Source: Acidimicrobiales bacterium
GTDB taxonomy: Bacteria > Actinomycetota > Acidimicrobiia > Acidimicrobiales > RAAP-2
Reading direction: 5' to 3'
DNA: 30,769 nt
Assembly: GCA_017883105.1 (NCBI GenBank)
Contig: JADGOF010000003.1
Span: forward strand, 1-30,769
The position numbers were made by a program, and so were the translations under genes. Below, in pieces: positions 1 to 6,949 of this stretch. Position 1 is the first letter of the stretch. The number at the start of each line of letters is the position of its first letter. The notes beneath the pieces were generated by a model. It was not told the origin of the DNA. It saw only the letters and a program-made list of their open reading frames with translations, and searched no databases.

Positions 1-24
1 TGAGGCTATATCCGGTGCGACGGG

Positions 25-97
25 TGGGGCAGGCAGGGATCGAACCTGCGACCGAGGGATTATGAGTCCCCTGCTCTGACCACTGAGCTACTGCCCC
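25..97 (-). tRNA. tRNA with CAU anticodon (probably tRNA-Met)
   Basis: On the minus strand the segment folds as a complete cloverleaf. The 5' acceptor arm GGGGCAG pairs fully with CTGCCCC, the D arm is GCTC/GAGC, and the anticodon arm is GGGGA-CTCATAA-TCCCT, giving anticodon CAU. The T arm is GCAGG-TTCGATC-CCTGC. The discriminator base is A (position 25) and CCA is not encoded. The G1-C72 pair argues against an initiator tRNA. Elongator Met is preferred, but tRNA-Ile2, which is also read as CAU in the gene, cannot be excluded by eye. The tRNA is intact and its 5' end faces the integrase gene 62 bases away. Confidence 0.95.
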
Positions 98-129
98 TGA
101 ACTGGGTTTTCTTTGCCGGTAGGTTGCCG

Positions 130-152
130 TGCCCTAGTTTTTGCCCTAGTTT
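130..152 (+). promoter_or_regulatory. Tandem 11-mer TGCCCTAGTTT upstream of the integrase
   Basis: TGCCCTAGTTT occurs at 130-140 and again at 142-152, a 12-base period. The pair ends seven bases before the integrase ATG. It lies between the tRNA and int, where arm-type integrase sites, an autoregulatory operator or the int promoter would be expected. No Shine-Dalgarno sequence is visible before the ATG and TAA precedes it in frame, so a leaderless transcript with an A/T-rich -10 in this repeat is possible. The repeat is seen; its function is inferred. Confidence 0.5.
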
Positions 153-159
153 GTAATTC

Positions 160-1347
160 ATGGCGGGAACCATCAGGGAACGTTCACCGGGGCACTTCGA
201 GTTGCGAGCGTACAACGTAGCTACGGACCGTCAAGTGACGAAGACGTACAAGCACCCGAGCAAGCTCCAGGGTGTCGGTATCAAGGAGGCCAAGCGTCGG
301 CTCGCCAAGCTCGTGGACGATGTCGCCGCCGGGAAGTACGGGGTGAAGACGGACCCTGAGGAGATCGTCACTCTTTCAAAGCTGCTCGACGAATGGATCG
401 CCCACGGAGAGAGCCGAGGACGATCACCGAACACCCTGCACGGCTACCGGTCCAAGCTGGCGCGCATCAAGGCTGGCCCGCTGGGCGACGTGGAGGTGCG
501 AAGGCTCACCACTAGGACCATCGACCGCTGGTACAACGAGCTGCTGGCCGAAGGCATGTCCCCCGCCACCCTGATGCATCACCATCGCATCATCCGCGCC
601 GCTCTCAACCAAGCGAAGAAGTGGAAGTACATTCCCGTCAACCCGGCCGAGGATGTCGACCTCACGCCCGGGCAGCGGCCCGAGATGCACGTGCCCACGC
701 TCGACCAGGCACGGGCGCTCGTCCTGCGAGCGGCCAAGACGGCATCGCCGGACCTGGGGCCGATCCTTCTGTTCGGCATGTTGACGGGTATGCGCCGGGG
801 TGAGCTGTGCGGAGTTCAGTGGTCCGACATCAACTGGGACACGTCCCGGGTCACCGTGCGCCGCTCCGTATGGCAGATCCGGTCGTCGTGGGGGCTGAAG
901 GATCCGAAAACCCACCAGGTCCGAACCATCGCCCTCGACCCGGTCGGCGTGTCGGTGCTCACGGCCCGGAAAGCTCGGGCCGAATCCGATGCGGACCAGG
1001 CCGGCGTGCCGCTCTCGGCGGACGCCTTCGTATGGTCCGCATCCCCCGACGGGCTCTCGCCCCGAACACCGAACAGCCTCACCCGAGCGTTTCACCGACT
1101 CTGCAAGACGATGGAAGAAGAAGCACTCGTCGCTGATCCGCCGAGAGTCGAGTCGTGGCCGTTCCGCTTCCACGACCTCCGTCACCTGAGCGCGACCGAG
1201 ATGGTCGGCCAGGGGATGGACCCGAGAACGGTAGCGACTCGCCTAGGACACGCCAATCCGTCGGTGACCCTGGCCGTTTACGCGCATGCGGTCGACGCCC
1301 GCGATCGAGATGCCGCTGCCGGACTCGGTAGGGCGCTCGGGGCGTGA
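160..1347 (+). CDS. int: Tyrosine recombinase / phage-type integrase
   Basis: This 395-residue protein would catalyse site-specific recombination between the element and a chromosomal attachment site, probably the adjacent tRNA. Residues 1-60 look like the arm-binding N-terminal domain ('GTIRERSPGHFELRAY'). Residues about 70-165 form the SAM-like core-binding domain, and 180-385 the catalytic domain. The catalytic set is complete: Arg212 in TGMRRGEL, a beta-hairpin Lys near 248-250 (LKDPKTHQVR), His338-x-x-Arg341 in HDLRH, His364 in LGHANPSVT and nucleophile Tyr374 in LAVYAHA. Length and organisation match actinobacterial ICE and prophage integrases. The ATG at 160 is the first possible start because in-frame TAA precedes it. 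The gene looks functional and is the only mobility gene in the window besides the possible excisionase-like gene near 16 kb. Confidence 0.95.
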   Translation: MAGTIRERSPGHFELRAYNVATDRQVTKTYKHPSKLQGVGIKEAKRRLAKLVDDVAAGKYGVKTDPEEIVTLSKLLDEWIAHGESRGRSPNTLHGYRSKLARIKAGPLGDVEVRRLTTRTIDRWYNELLAEGMSPATLMHHHRIIRAALNQAKKWKYIPVNPAEDVDLTPGQRPEMHVPTLDQARALVLRAAKTASPDLGPILLFGMLTGMRRGELCGVQWSDINWDTSRVTVRRSVWQIRSSWGLKDPKTHQVRTIALDPVGVSVLTARKARAESDADQAGVPLSADAFVWSASPDGLSPRTPNSLTRAFHRLCKTMEEEALVADPPRVESWPFRFHDLRHLSATEMVGQGMDPRTVATRLGHANPSVTLAVYAHAVDARDRDAAAGLGRALGA

Positions 1348-1491
1348 GGGCTGACGGCGACGTCCTCGTCAAAGGATGCGGACAGTGAGGCGACCGACGG
1401 GCAACCGCCTCTTGCGCCGAGCCCGACCGCTTCAGCGGTTCTAACGGGCCGCCGTTACTCTCATCCCGGACAGCCTTTCGCCCCTGGGAAT

Positions 1492-1511
1492 CCGCCAATC
1501 TCCTCTGGCGG
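1492..1511. promoter_or_regulatory. Inverted repeat in the int-1548 intergenic region
   Basis: The 200-base gap 1348-1547 holds two dyads. ACCGC-TTCA-GCGGT at 1426-1439 is a weak hairpin about 80 bases after int, without a T run. CCGCCA-(8 bases)-TGGCGG at 1492-1511 has perfect 6-base arms and lies 36 bases before the next start codon. The second is well placed for an operator or leader hairpin controlling the coupled pair that follows. A strong ribosome site, AAGGAG at 1536-1541, comes six bases before the ATG at 1548. Confidence 0.35.
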
Positions 1512-1547
1512 TCTGCGACGCTTGGAGGGCTCACCAAGGAGAACCCC

Positions 1548-2372
1548 ATGCCGGAAGCCCAAGAGATTGAGGTTCTTGTCTTGGTGAAGGCGTCGCCGGT
1601 GATGACTTCGGATCTCGACGAAACGATGTGCGTGGCCGGAGTACGCATGGACGACGACCATCACGGATGGGTTCGACTGCATCCCGTCCCCTTCCGAGAC
1701 TTGACTGACGACAGCAAGTTCGCCAAGTACCAAACAGTCAGCGTCTCCGTCATCCATCACCACACGGACCGCCGGCCGGAGTCCTGGTCTCCGTTGCATG
1801 GTTCGATCGTCCCCGGCGAGTCCATAGGTCCACAGAACCGTTGGGCCGGTCGTCGTCCATTCGTCGAAGGGCTCGGAGAGGAAATTATGTGTGATCTCGT
1901 CGAGCGCAATCGAGCAGGCTCTGGACCGGGTGTTGCTTCGTTGGCGGTGGTGCGACCAGTCGAGCCACCGAAGCTCGTTATCTCTTCCAGAAAGGAGGAA
2001 CAGGTCAAGAAATGGCAGACGCGGGCAACCGCCGCCGCAGCCAGACCGAGTCTTTTCGATGACCCCGATTCGCCGAAGGCACCATTCGAGGTGATCCCGT
2101 GGCGGTTCAGTTATAGATATCGATGTGCATCAGCCCGTTGTTCCGGCCACGACCAGACCATCGTGGACTGGGAGACCGCCGCTCTCTGGCGGCACGTTCG
2201 CCACCGAGCCGACTGGAAGGAGGCGATGACCGACAAGTTCGAACGTGAGATGTGGTCGGGGAAGGACTCCGTCTTGTTCGTCGGCAACATGGAGCAGTAT
2301 CCGGTGAGCTTCCTTGTGCTTGGCGTATTTTGGCCGCCGGCCGGCGCCGTGCAAGGGGCGTTCGGGCTGTGA
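1548..2372 (+). CDS. Uncharacterised protein with C/C/H cluster, coupled to DUF488
   Basis: I do not have a family name for this 274-residue protein. It begins with a beta-rich segment (IEVLVLVKASPV) and a conserved-looking 'GWVRLHPVPFRDL' at about 40-52. A central linker with 'RPSLFDD' follows. The C-terminal part has 'YRYRC-x5-CSGHDQTIVDWE' at about 190-209, where Cys192, Cys198 and His201 could bind metal, then FVGNMEQYPVSFLVLGVF near 244-261. There is no signal peptide or membrane span, so it should be cytoplasmic. The start is fixed by AAGGAG six bases upstream. Its stop codon overlaps the GTG of the DUF488 gene (GTGA at 2369-2372), so the two are co-translated. It lies between the integrase and the defence operon, convergent to the latter. 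A role as an accessory or nucleic-acid-binding partner is inference only. Confidence 0.85.
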   Translation: MPEAQEIEVLVLVKASPVMTSDLDETMCVAGVRMDDDHHGWVRLHPVPFRDLTDDSKFAKYQTVSVSVIHHHTDRRPESWSPLHGSIVPGESIGPQNRWAGRRPFVEGLGEEIMCDLVERNRAGSGPGVASLAVVRPVEPPKLVISSRKEEQVKKWQTRATAAAARPSLFDDPDSPKAPFEVIPWRFSYRYRCASARCSGHDQTIVDWETAALWRHVRHRADWKEAMTDKFEREMWSGKDSVLFVGNMEQYPVSFLVLGVFWPPAGAVQGAFGL

Positions 2373-2857
2373 CCGGGAAGTTTGCTCCGCCAGCCAAGAG
2401 CGGCAAGCATCGTCAGGTGTCTAACCGTATCTATAGCGTCGGCTACGAAGGCCTCGAGGTCGATGGCCTCATCGAGCATCTCCTCTCAGCCGGTGTCACA
2501 CTTGTGATCGACGTACGACTCAACCCGATCAGCCGCAAGGCCGGCTTCTCGAAGAAGTCTCTGAGTGCACGGCTTGCGACCGCTGGAATCGAATACCGCC
2601 ACGACGCCGCCCTTGGCAATCCTGTTGATAACCGAGACTCATTTCGCAGAGGTGACGGCGAGGAGGGTAAGCGTCGGATGCGAGAGATGCTGATGAATGG
2701 CTCAGAGCCAGCTCTCATGCAACTCGTCGAGGAAGCACGGGGTCGCTGTGTTGCCGTTCTGTGCGTCGAACGCGGGCCTGTGCGTTGTCACCGCCAGGTG
2801 ATCACGGAGATGGCTCAGGAAGTTGATTCGACGATAGACGTCCTCCAGATCCTCTAG
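2369..2857 (+). CDS. DUF488 family protein
   Basis: This 162-residue protein shows the DUF488 hallmarks. These are IYSVGYEGLEVDGLIEHLL near the N terminus (21-39), IDVRLNPISRKAGFSKKSL at about 47-65, and the C-terminal cysteine motif with Cys132-x-Glu134 and Cys140-His-Arg142. DUF488 proteins are small soluble proteins of unproven activity that recur beside nucleic-acid-processing and defence genes. A longer in-frame start at 2252 would overlap the upstream gene by 121 bases. GTG at 2369 is preferred because it makes a GTGA stop/start overlap and has AAGGGG at 2353-2358. The gene is followed by a hairpin and then the convergent methyltransferase gene. Confidence 0.88.
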   Translation: MTGKFAPPAKSGKHRQVSNRIYSVGYEGLEVDGLIEHLLSAGVTLVIDVRLNPISRKAGFSKKSLSARLATAGIEYRHDAALGNPVDNRDSFRRGDGEEGKRRMREMLMNGSEPALMQLVEEARGRCVAVLCVERGPVRCHRQVITEMAQEVDSTIDVLQIL

Positions 2858-2883
2858 CGCTCGACACCAACGCAGGGGTTTCA

Positions 2884-2902
2884 CAATCCTTCCGGAGGAT
2901 TG
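2884..2902. terminator. Hairpin between convergent genes
   Basis: CAATCCT (2884-2890), a five-base loop and AGGATTG (2896-2902) form a perfect seven-base inverted repeat. It sits in the 51-base gap between the DUF488 gene (plus strand) and the methyltransferase gene (minus strand). On the plus strand it is followed by AGAATTT, only a short T run. Position and symmetry suit a bidirectional terminator serving both converging transcripts. Absence of a long U tract limits confidence. Confidence 0.55.
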
Positions 2903-2908
2903 AGAATT

Positions 2909-5900
2909 TCATTGACGAAGCCGCTCCGAGGATGGTGGACGTCCCGCCTCCGAATGGCAGACGCTCGGATCAGCTGGCGGCGGGTCGAGCATCGTGCGGT
3001 AAGGATCGCCGGAGTCGGCGGCCTTGGCCATGGCGTCGTAGCACTCCAGGATGAGGCGAGCTGTGCGAAACTCTCCATAGGCGGCTTCGTCTCTCTTTCG
3101 GACGATTGGAAACGTGTCCATAACGTACTCAACGTCGTCACGTTCAACTCCGTAAAGGTGGAAGAAGCAAGCATCGACCTCTGCTCGGAGAAGCATCCGA
3201 CGCTCATCGTTCCAGCTGAAGGGCGGGCCGAGGTAGCCCAAATCGGCAGCGAATCCGGCCAAATCCCACGCGGTAAAGGTCAGCTCCAGGATTCGCAGGA
3301 CTACCCAGTCGGCCAACGTGAGATCGGGGTCCCATGGCGTACATACATCGAAGGTCTCCGGAGCCAGCACTGGAAGTTGTTCCACGATGAAGAAATTCAA
3401 GTGGTTTCCACCAACCTTCTGCCGCGCCACAAAGTCGAACATGAATGATGACAAGCAGGCACCAAGCAGACCGAACCGAGCGTAGGGGATGTCTGAAAGC
3501 AGAAGTGGCAAGTTGTTACCTACAGCAGTGCGAGGAATAATGCTGGCAATTACCGTTCGTGAATCGGCACGCGAACCTGCGATATCTCGAAATCCAAGCA
3601 ACCAGTCGCGATTCCATCGATTTGCGAGCTTATCTAGGACCACCATATTCGATACCCAATAGCGCGGCAATATGTCGTAGAAGGGGTCGTCTAGTTCGGC
3701 CGAACTTGCATTAGGAAGAACGTGCCCGTTGTCGCCCGCTTTCAGTAGGCGATAATCGCCATAACGGTGGTTGAAGTGATGAATCATCTTCCCTTCATAC
3801 AGCGGCAGGTAGACCCGACCATCGGGGTGGCAGTAGAGATTGCCATTGAGAATCGCCCCAGTTTCCTCACATTGGGCCGCCGACTTAAATAGCCCGGAGT
3901 CGCCGGTCATATGAAACATAGTGGTGAGATTGACTTCCCATGGGTTGACTTTCGGTGGCCCATCGGCAACCAGCACCTGCACCCGCCGGTAGATGCCGAG
4001 GGTGAGTTCGGCGTCGCGCCGATTACGAAACACAGGGCATGTCCGGGTATTGGGATTGAGAATCGCCAGTTCCTCGGCGGACATAACAAATCGACGGTCC
4101 GTATCAAGTAGATCATTGAGTTGCGTGCCGCGGAACATGAACTCAGCAGACTCCGGCCGTCGGTCCGAGCCAGTTAGCGTCAAGAGGCAGAATCGATTCA
4201 TATGGCCCTGGCCCACTCCGACGAAAAACCCTTCGTTCTCAAACTCGTAGAGACTGACGAGTGACCGTTTCTCCACGATGTCGCCGAAAAAGTGTTTAGT
4301 GGTGTCGTCGGTCGCGATGCCCGACGGAACTATCACTCCACAGCGTCCGGATGGACGGAGGGTGGAACACATCAGTTCGGCGAACACGGCGTAGGTGTTG
4401 ACGTCACCGCGACCGCATAGTGGATAGCGGCCGGAGAACCGGAGGAAGGCGCTCTCGGCCTCGGCGTGGTGGAGGGCGCTCTGATATGCGTCGTAAAGTG
4501 TGGGGTCGCCTCCTTCCTCTAGGGGCTTGGCTAGATCGGCGATCATCTTCTTCCGGATCGCCCCTGCAGCAGCTGCGATGACCGGCACGGTGCGCGAGAA
4601 GAACTCCTTCTCTGCCAGCTTCACCTTCTCCCAAGGTGGGTTGCCGAGCACCACGTCGAAGCCACCGTGTGCCATCGGTCCCTGCCGACCATCAGCATCT
4701 GTCGGAACTGTGCCGAAGACCTGGGGGAACGCAACGTGGAGATGGAGGAACCGGTAATCGCGAGCCAGCTTCTCCACCGCTTCTACGGTCTCCCGGTCCA
4801 GGGCGCCGACCTCGTCCTCCTGCGCCCGCCGGACGACGGCAGTGGTAATCTCCGGTGCCCCTGAGGCTTTCTTCGTCACGAAGGCAGCTGCCCAGAGGTC
4901 GGCGACAAACTTGGCGCAAGCCATGTCATTGGAGCCAACCAGAGCCTGGTGTTGCGCCTCTTTCTGCGAGATATCGCCTCGGTCGTCATCACCGATCTGC
5001 TCGATGGCGTCCATGGACAGAGCGAGCGTGTCGGCAGACGGTGCCGCAGCCGATAAGGACAGTGCTCCTTGTCCGGCCCGCTCCGCCTTGTTGCGTTTCC
5101 GTAACGAGGACACGGTCTTCTTGTCATCGCCGGTCAACGGCTTGTACGCGTCGTCAGGGATGCCGGCGGCTACAAGCTCCGGGGTGGTGCCGAGAAGTGA
5201 GTTGCCGCAGACGATGTGATGGTCCAGAAAGGGCAGCGGCCTGCCCGGTTCGACAGCCTCCAGCCAGAGGCTGACCTTGCACAGCTCGACCGCCATCGGG
5301 TTCACGTCCACTCCGAACAGGCAGTGCCCGACGATGTCACGGAGGGCGTGGCGGACGTCTTCGGGAGCGGGCTCCTCCTCGCCGGTTCGGACTGCCGCCA
5401 GCCGGCGGGCCATCCGGTGGGCAGCAGCGACCAGGAAGTGACCTGATCCACAGGTGGGATCAAACACCCGTAGGCCGAGAATGGCAGTTTCCGGGTCGTC
5501 GGATCGGGCAGCTTGGTCGAGCACCGGGTCCAGTGCCGAGTCGAGCAGCGAGATCACGAGGCTGGTCGGGGTGTAGTAGCTGCCAGTCGTTTTCCGGTCG
5601 TGACCGGCGGCAGTGCCAAGGGTGAACACGCCAGCGATCGCGTCGACATCCGGGTGGAGCTCGAGGAGGCTCTCGTAGACGGAGCCGAGCTCTTCCGATC
5701 CAAGGTTGCGGAAGTCGACGGAACGACGGACCGCCCCGTCGGCGGTGAAGGCGAGTGCATCGATGGCAGCGAGCAGGCTCCGATTGGCTAGAGCTGCTCC
5801 GTCGAGATGTGGAGTAGCTCCTTCCGACCACAGGAAGCTGCCGAGGGAGGGAAGCCCGAGGAGCGGTTGACCATCAAGGCGCCCGAGCGCAGTGAACACG

Positions 5901-6949
5901 ACCTGTAGCCCGTTCCATAGGTCGCCGTGTTCGCCGGAACGGCGCCGGTGAGCGAGGGCACGGAGACGACCGACGGCGTAGTAGTTGTGGTAATCCTGAG
6001 CGACGTCGTCCGGCGTGCCGGGCGCAAGAAGGACCTCCCGGTCCTCGGCGACGAAGAGGAAGATCAGACGGTATGCCAGTCGGAGAAGCTCGCGGTAGTA
6101 GTCGTCGGTGGTGAGCGTTCCCTCGTGGAGGGACTGCCTGAGCGCACTGTTCGCCCGATGGGATAGGAACCCGGCGCCGAGGGATGCGATCGCATTCTGT
6201 ACCCCGCCGCGCAAGGCGTCGAGCGCCCGCATCCCGAGAGTGGCGGACTCCTCGTGCCACCGTTCGAGCCGACATCTGGCCGGGTCGCCTTCGAGTCGGC
6301 TCTGGTGGCAGCAGAGCCAGAGGACCGTGAAGTCGACGAAGACCTCATCGGCCATCATTGATTCGACGTCGAATTCGACCAGGGCCTGGCGCGTCAGGCT
6401 GGCGTTGTCCCGCAGAAGTCGCAGTTGAAAACCGTTGGACGCGATTCCCCACAGGAATTGATTGGAGCGATTGAGCAGGTCCTGGACCAGACCGTGGGGG
6501 CTAGCTCCTGCCGCCCCCGGGACGCCGGGCATACGTCGATCGAGCAGCAACTTGGCACCAACCAGGTGGATGGGTACCTGGCCCCAAAGGTGAGAGACGG
6601 GAAAGGCCGTCCCTTCTACGTCAATGGGACGGGTGGTCTGAAGACGGCCGTAACCGAGCTCGTCGAAGAGCACGAGAAGCCAGCGTTCGCGGGTGACGGA
6701 GGTCGCCGTGACGTCCGACTGGGGGAGAGTGGCAAGTGCTTCCGTGAATGAACTCCAGGCATCCCGCAGGCGGTTCCAGCTCCTGGTGATGGCTGCCCCG
6801 GTTCGTTCGCCGGGCAGGAGGTGGTAGTCGGCAGGCTGCAAGCCGTCGAGGCCCGAGTGCTGGTCGACTACCCGCGCGAGCAGCTCGGCAGAAAGTAGGC
6901 CGCCCTGGGTGCGGATGGTGGAGAAGGCTCCACTCCGTTTCTGGCTCAT
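2909..6949 (-). CDS. Eco57I/PglX-type adenine DNA methyltransferase (DrmMI-like)
   Basis: This 1346-residue protein is a large N6-adenine methyltransferase of the Eco57I/PglX type. The SAM-binding motif I FDPTCGSGHF is at 496-505, preceded by GSYYTPTSLV at 456-465 and followed by FGVDVNPMAVELCKVSLW. Catalytic motif IV NPPW is at 770-773 inside FDVVLGNPPWEKVKL. The roughly 450 residues before motif I and 550 after motif IV would carry partner contacts and target recognition. I saw no obvious nuclease motif in the N-terminal part. Size and architecture fit the class 1 DISARM methylase, with BREX PglX as an alternative. Its ATG overlaps the stop of the upstream helicase gene (ATGA at 6946-6949), making it the last gene of the three-gene operon. 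The expected role is marking self DNA. Confidence 0.9.
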   Translation of the reverse strand: MSQKRSGAFSTIRTQGGLLSAELLARVVDQHSGLDGLQPADYHLLPGERTGAAITRSWNRLRDAWSSFTEALATLPQSDVTATSVTRERWLLVLFDELGYGRLQTTRPIDVEGTAFPVSHLWGQVPIHLVGAKLLLDRRMPGVPGAAGASPHGLVQDLLNRSNQFLWGIASNGFQLRLLRDNASLTRQALVEFDVESMMADEVFVDFTVLWLCCHQSRLEGDPARCRLERWHEESATLGMRALDALRGGVQNAIASLGAGFLSHRANSALRQSLHEGTLTTDDYYRELLRLAYRLIFLFVAEDREVLLAPGTPDDVAQDYHNYYAVGRLRALAHRRRSGEHGDLWNGLQVVFTALGRLDGQPLLGLPSLGSFLWSEGATPHLDGAALANRSLLAAIDALAFTADGAVRRSVDFRNLGSEELGSVYESLLELHPDVDAIAGVFTLGTAAGHDRKTTGSYYTPTSLVISLLDSALDPVLDQAARSDDPETAILGLRVFDPTCGSGHFLVAAAHRMARRLAAVRTGEEEPAPEDVRHALRDIVGHCLFGVDVNPMAVELCKVSLWLEAVEPGRPLPFLDHHIVCGNSLLGTTPELVAAGIPDDAYKPLTGDDKKTVSSLRKRNKAERAGQGALSLSAAAPSADTLALSMDAIEQIGDDDRGDISQKEAQHQALVGSNDMACAKFVADLWAAAFVTKKASGAPEITTAVVRRAQEDEVGALDRETVEAVEKLARDYRFLHLHVAFPQVFGTVPTDADGRQGPMAHGGFDVVLGNPPWEKVKLAEKEFFSRTVPVIAAAAGAIRKKMIADLAKPLEEGGDPTLYDAYQSALHHAEAESAFLRFSGRYPLCGRGDVNTYAVFAELMCSTLRPSGRCGVIVPSGIATDDTTKHFFGDIVEKRSLVSLYEFENEGFFVGVGQGHMNRFCLLTLTGSDRRPESAEFMFRGTQLNDLLDTDRRFVMSAEELAILNPNTRTCPVFRNRRDAELTLGIYRRVQVLVADGPPKVNPWEVNLTTMFHMTGDSGLFKSAAQCEETGAILNGNLYCHPDGRVYLPLYEGKMIHHFNHRYGDYRLLKAGDNGHVLPNASSAELDDPFYDILPRYWVSNMVVLDKLANRWNRDWLLGFRDIAGSRADSRTVIASIIPRTAVGNNLPLLLSDIPYARFGLLGACLSSFMFDFVARQKVGGNHLNFFIVEQLPVLAPETFDVCTPWDPDLTLADWVVLRILELTFTAWDLAGFAADLGYLGPPFSWNDERRMLLRAEVDACFFHLYGVERDDVEYVMDTFPIVRKRDEAAYGEFRTARLILECYDAMAKAADSGDPYRTMLDPPPADPSVCHSEAGRPPSSERLRQ

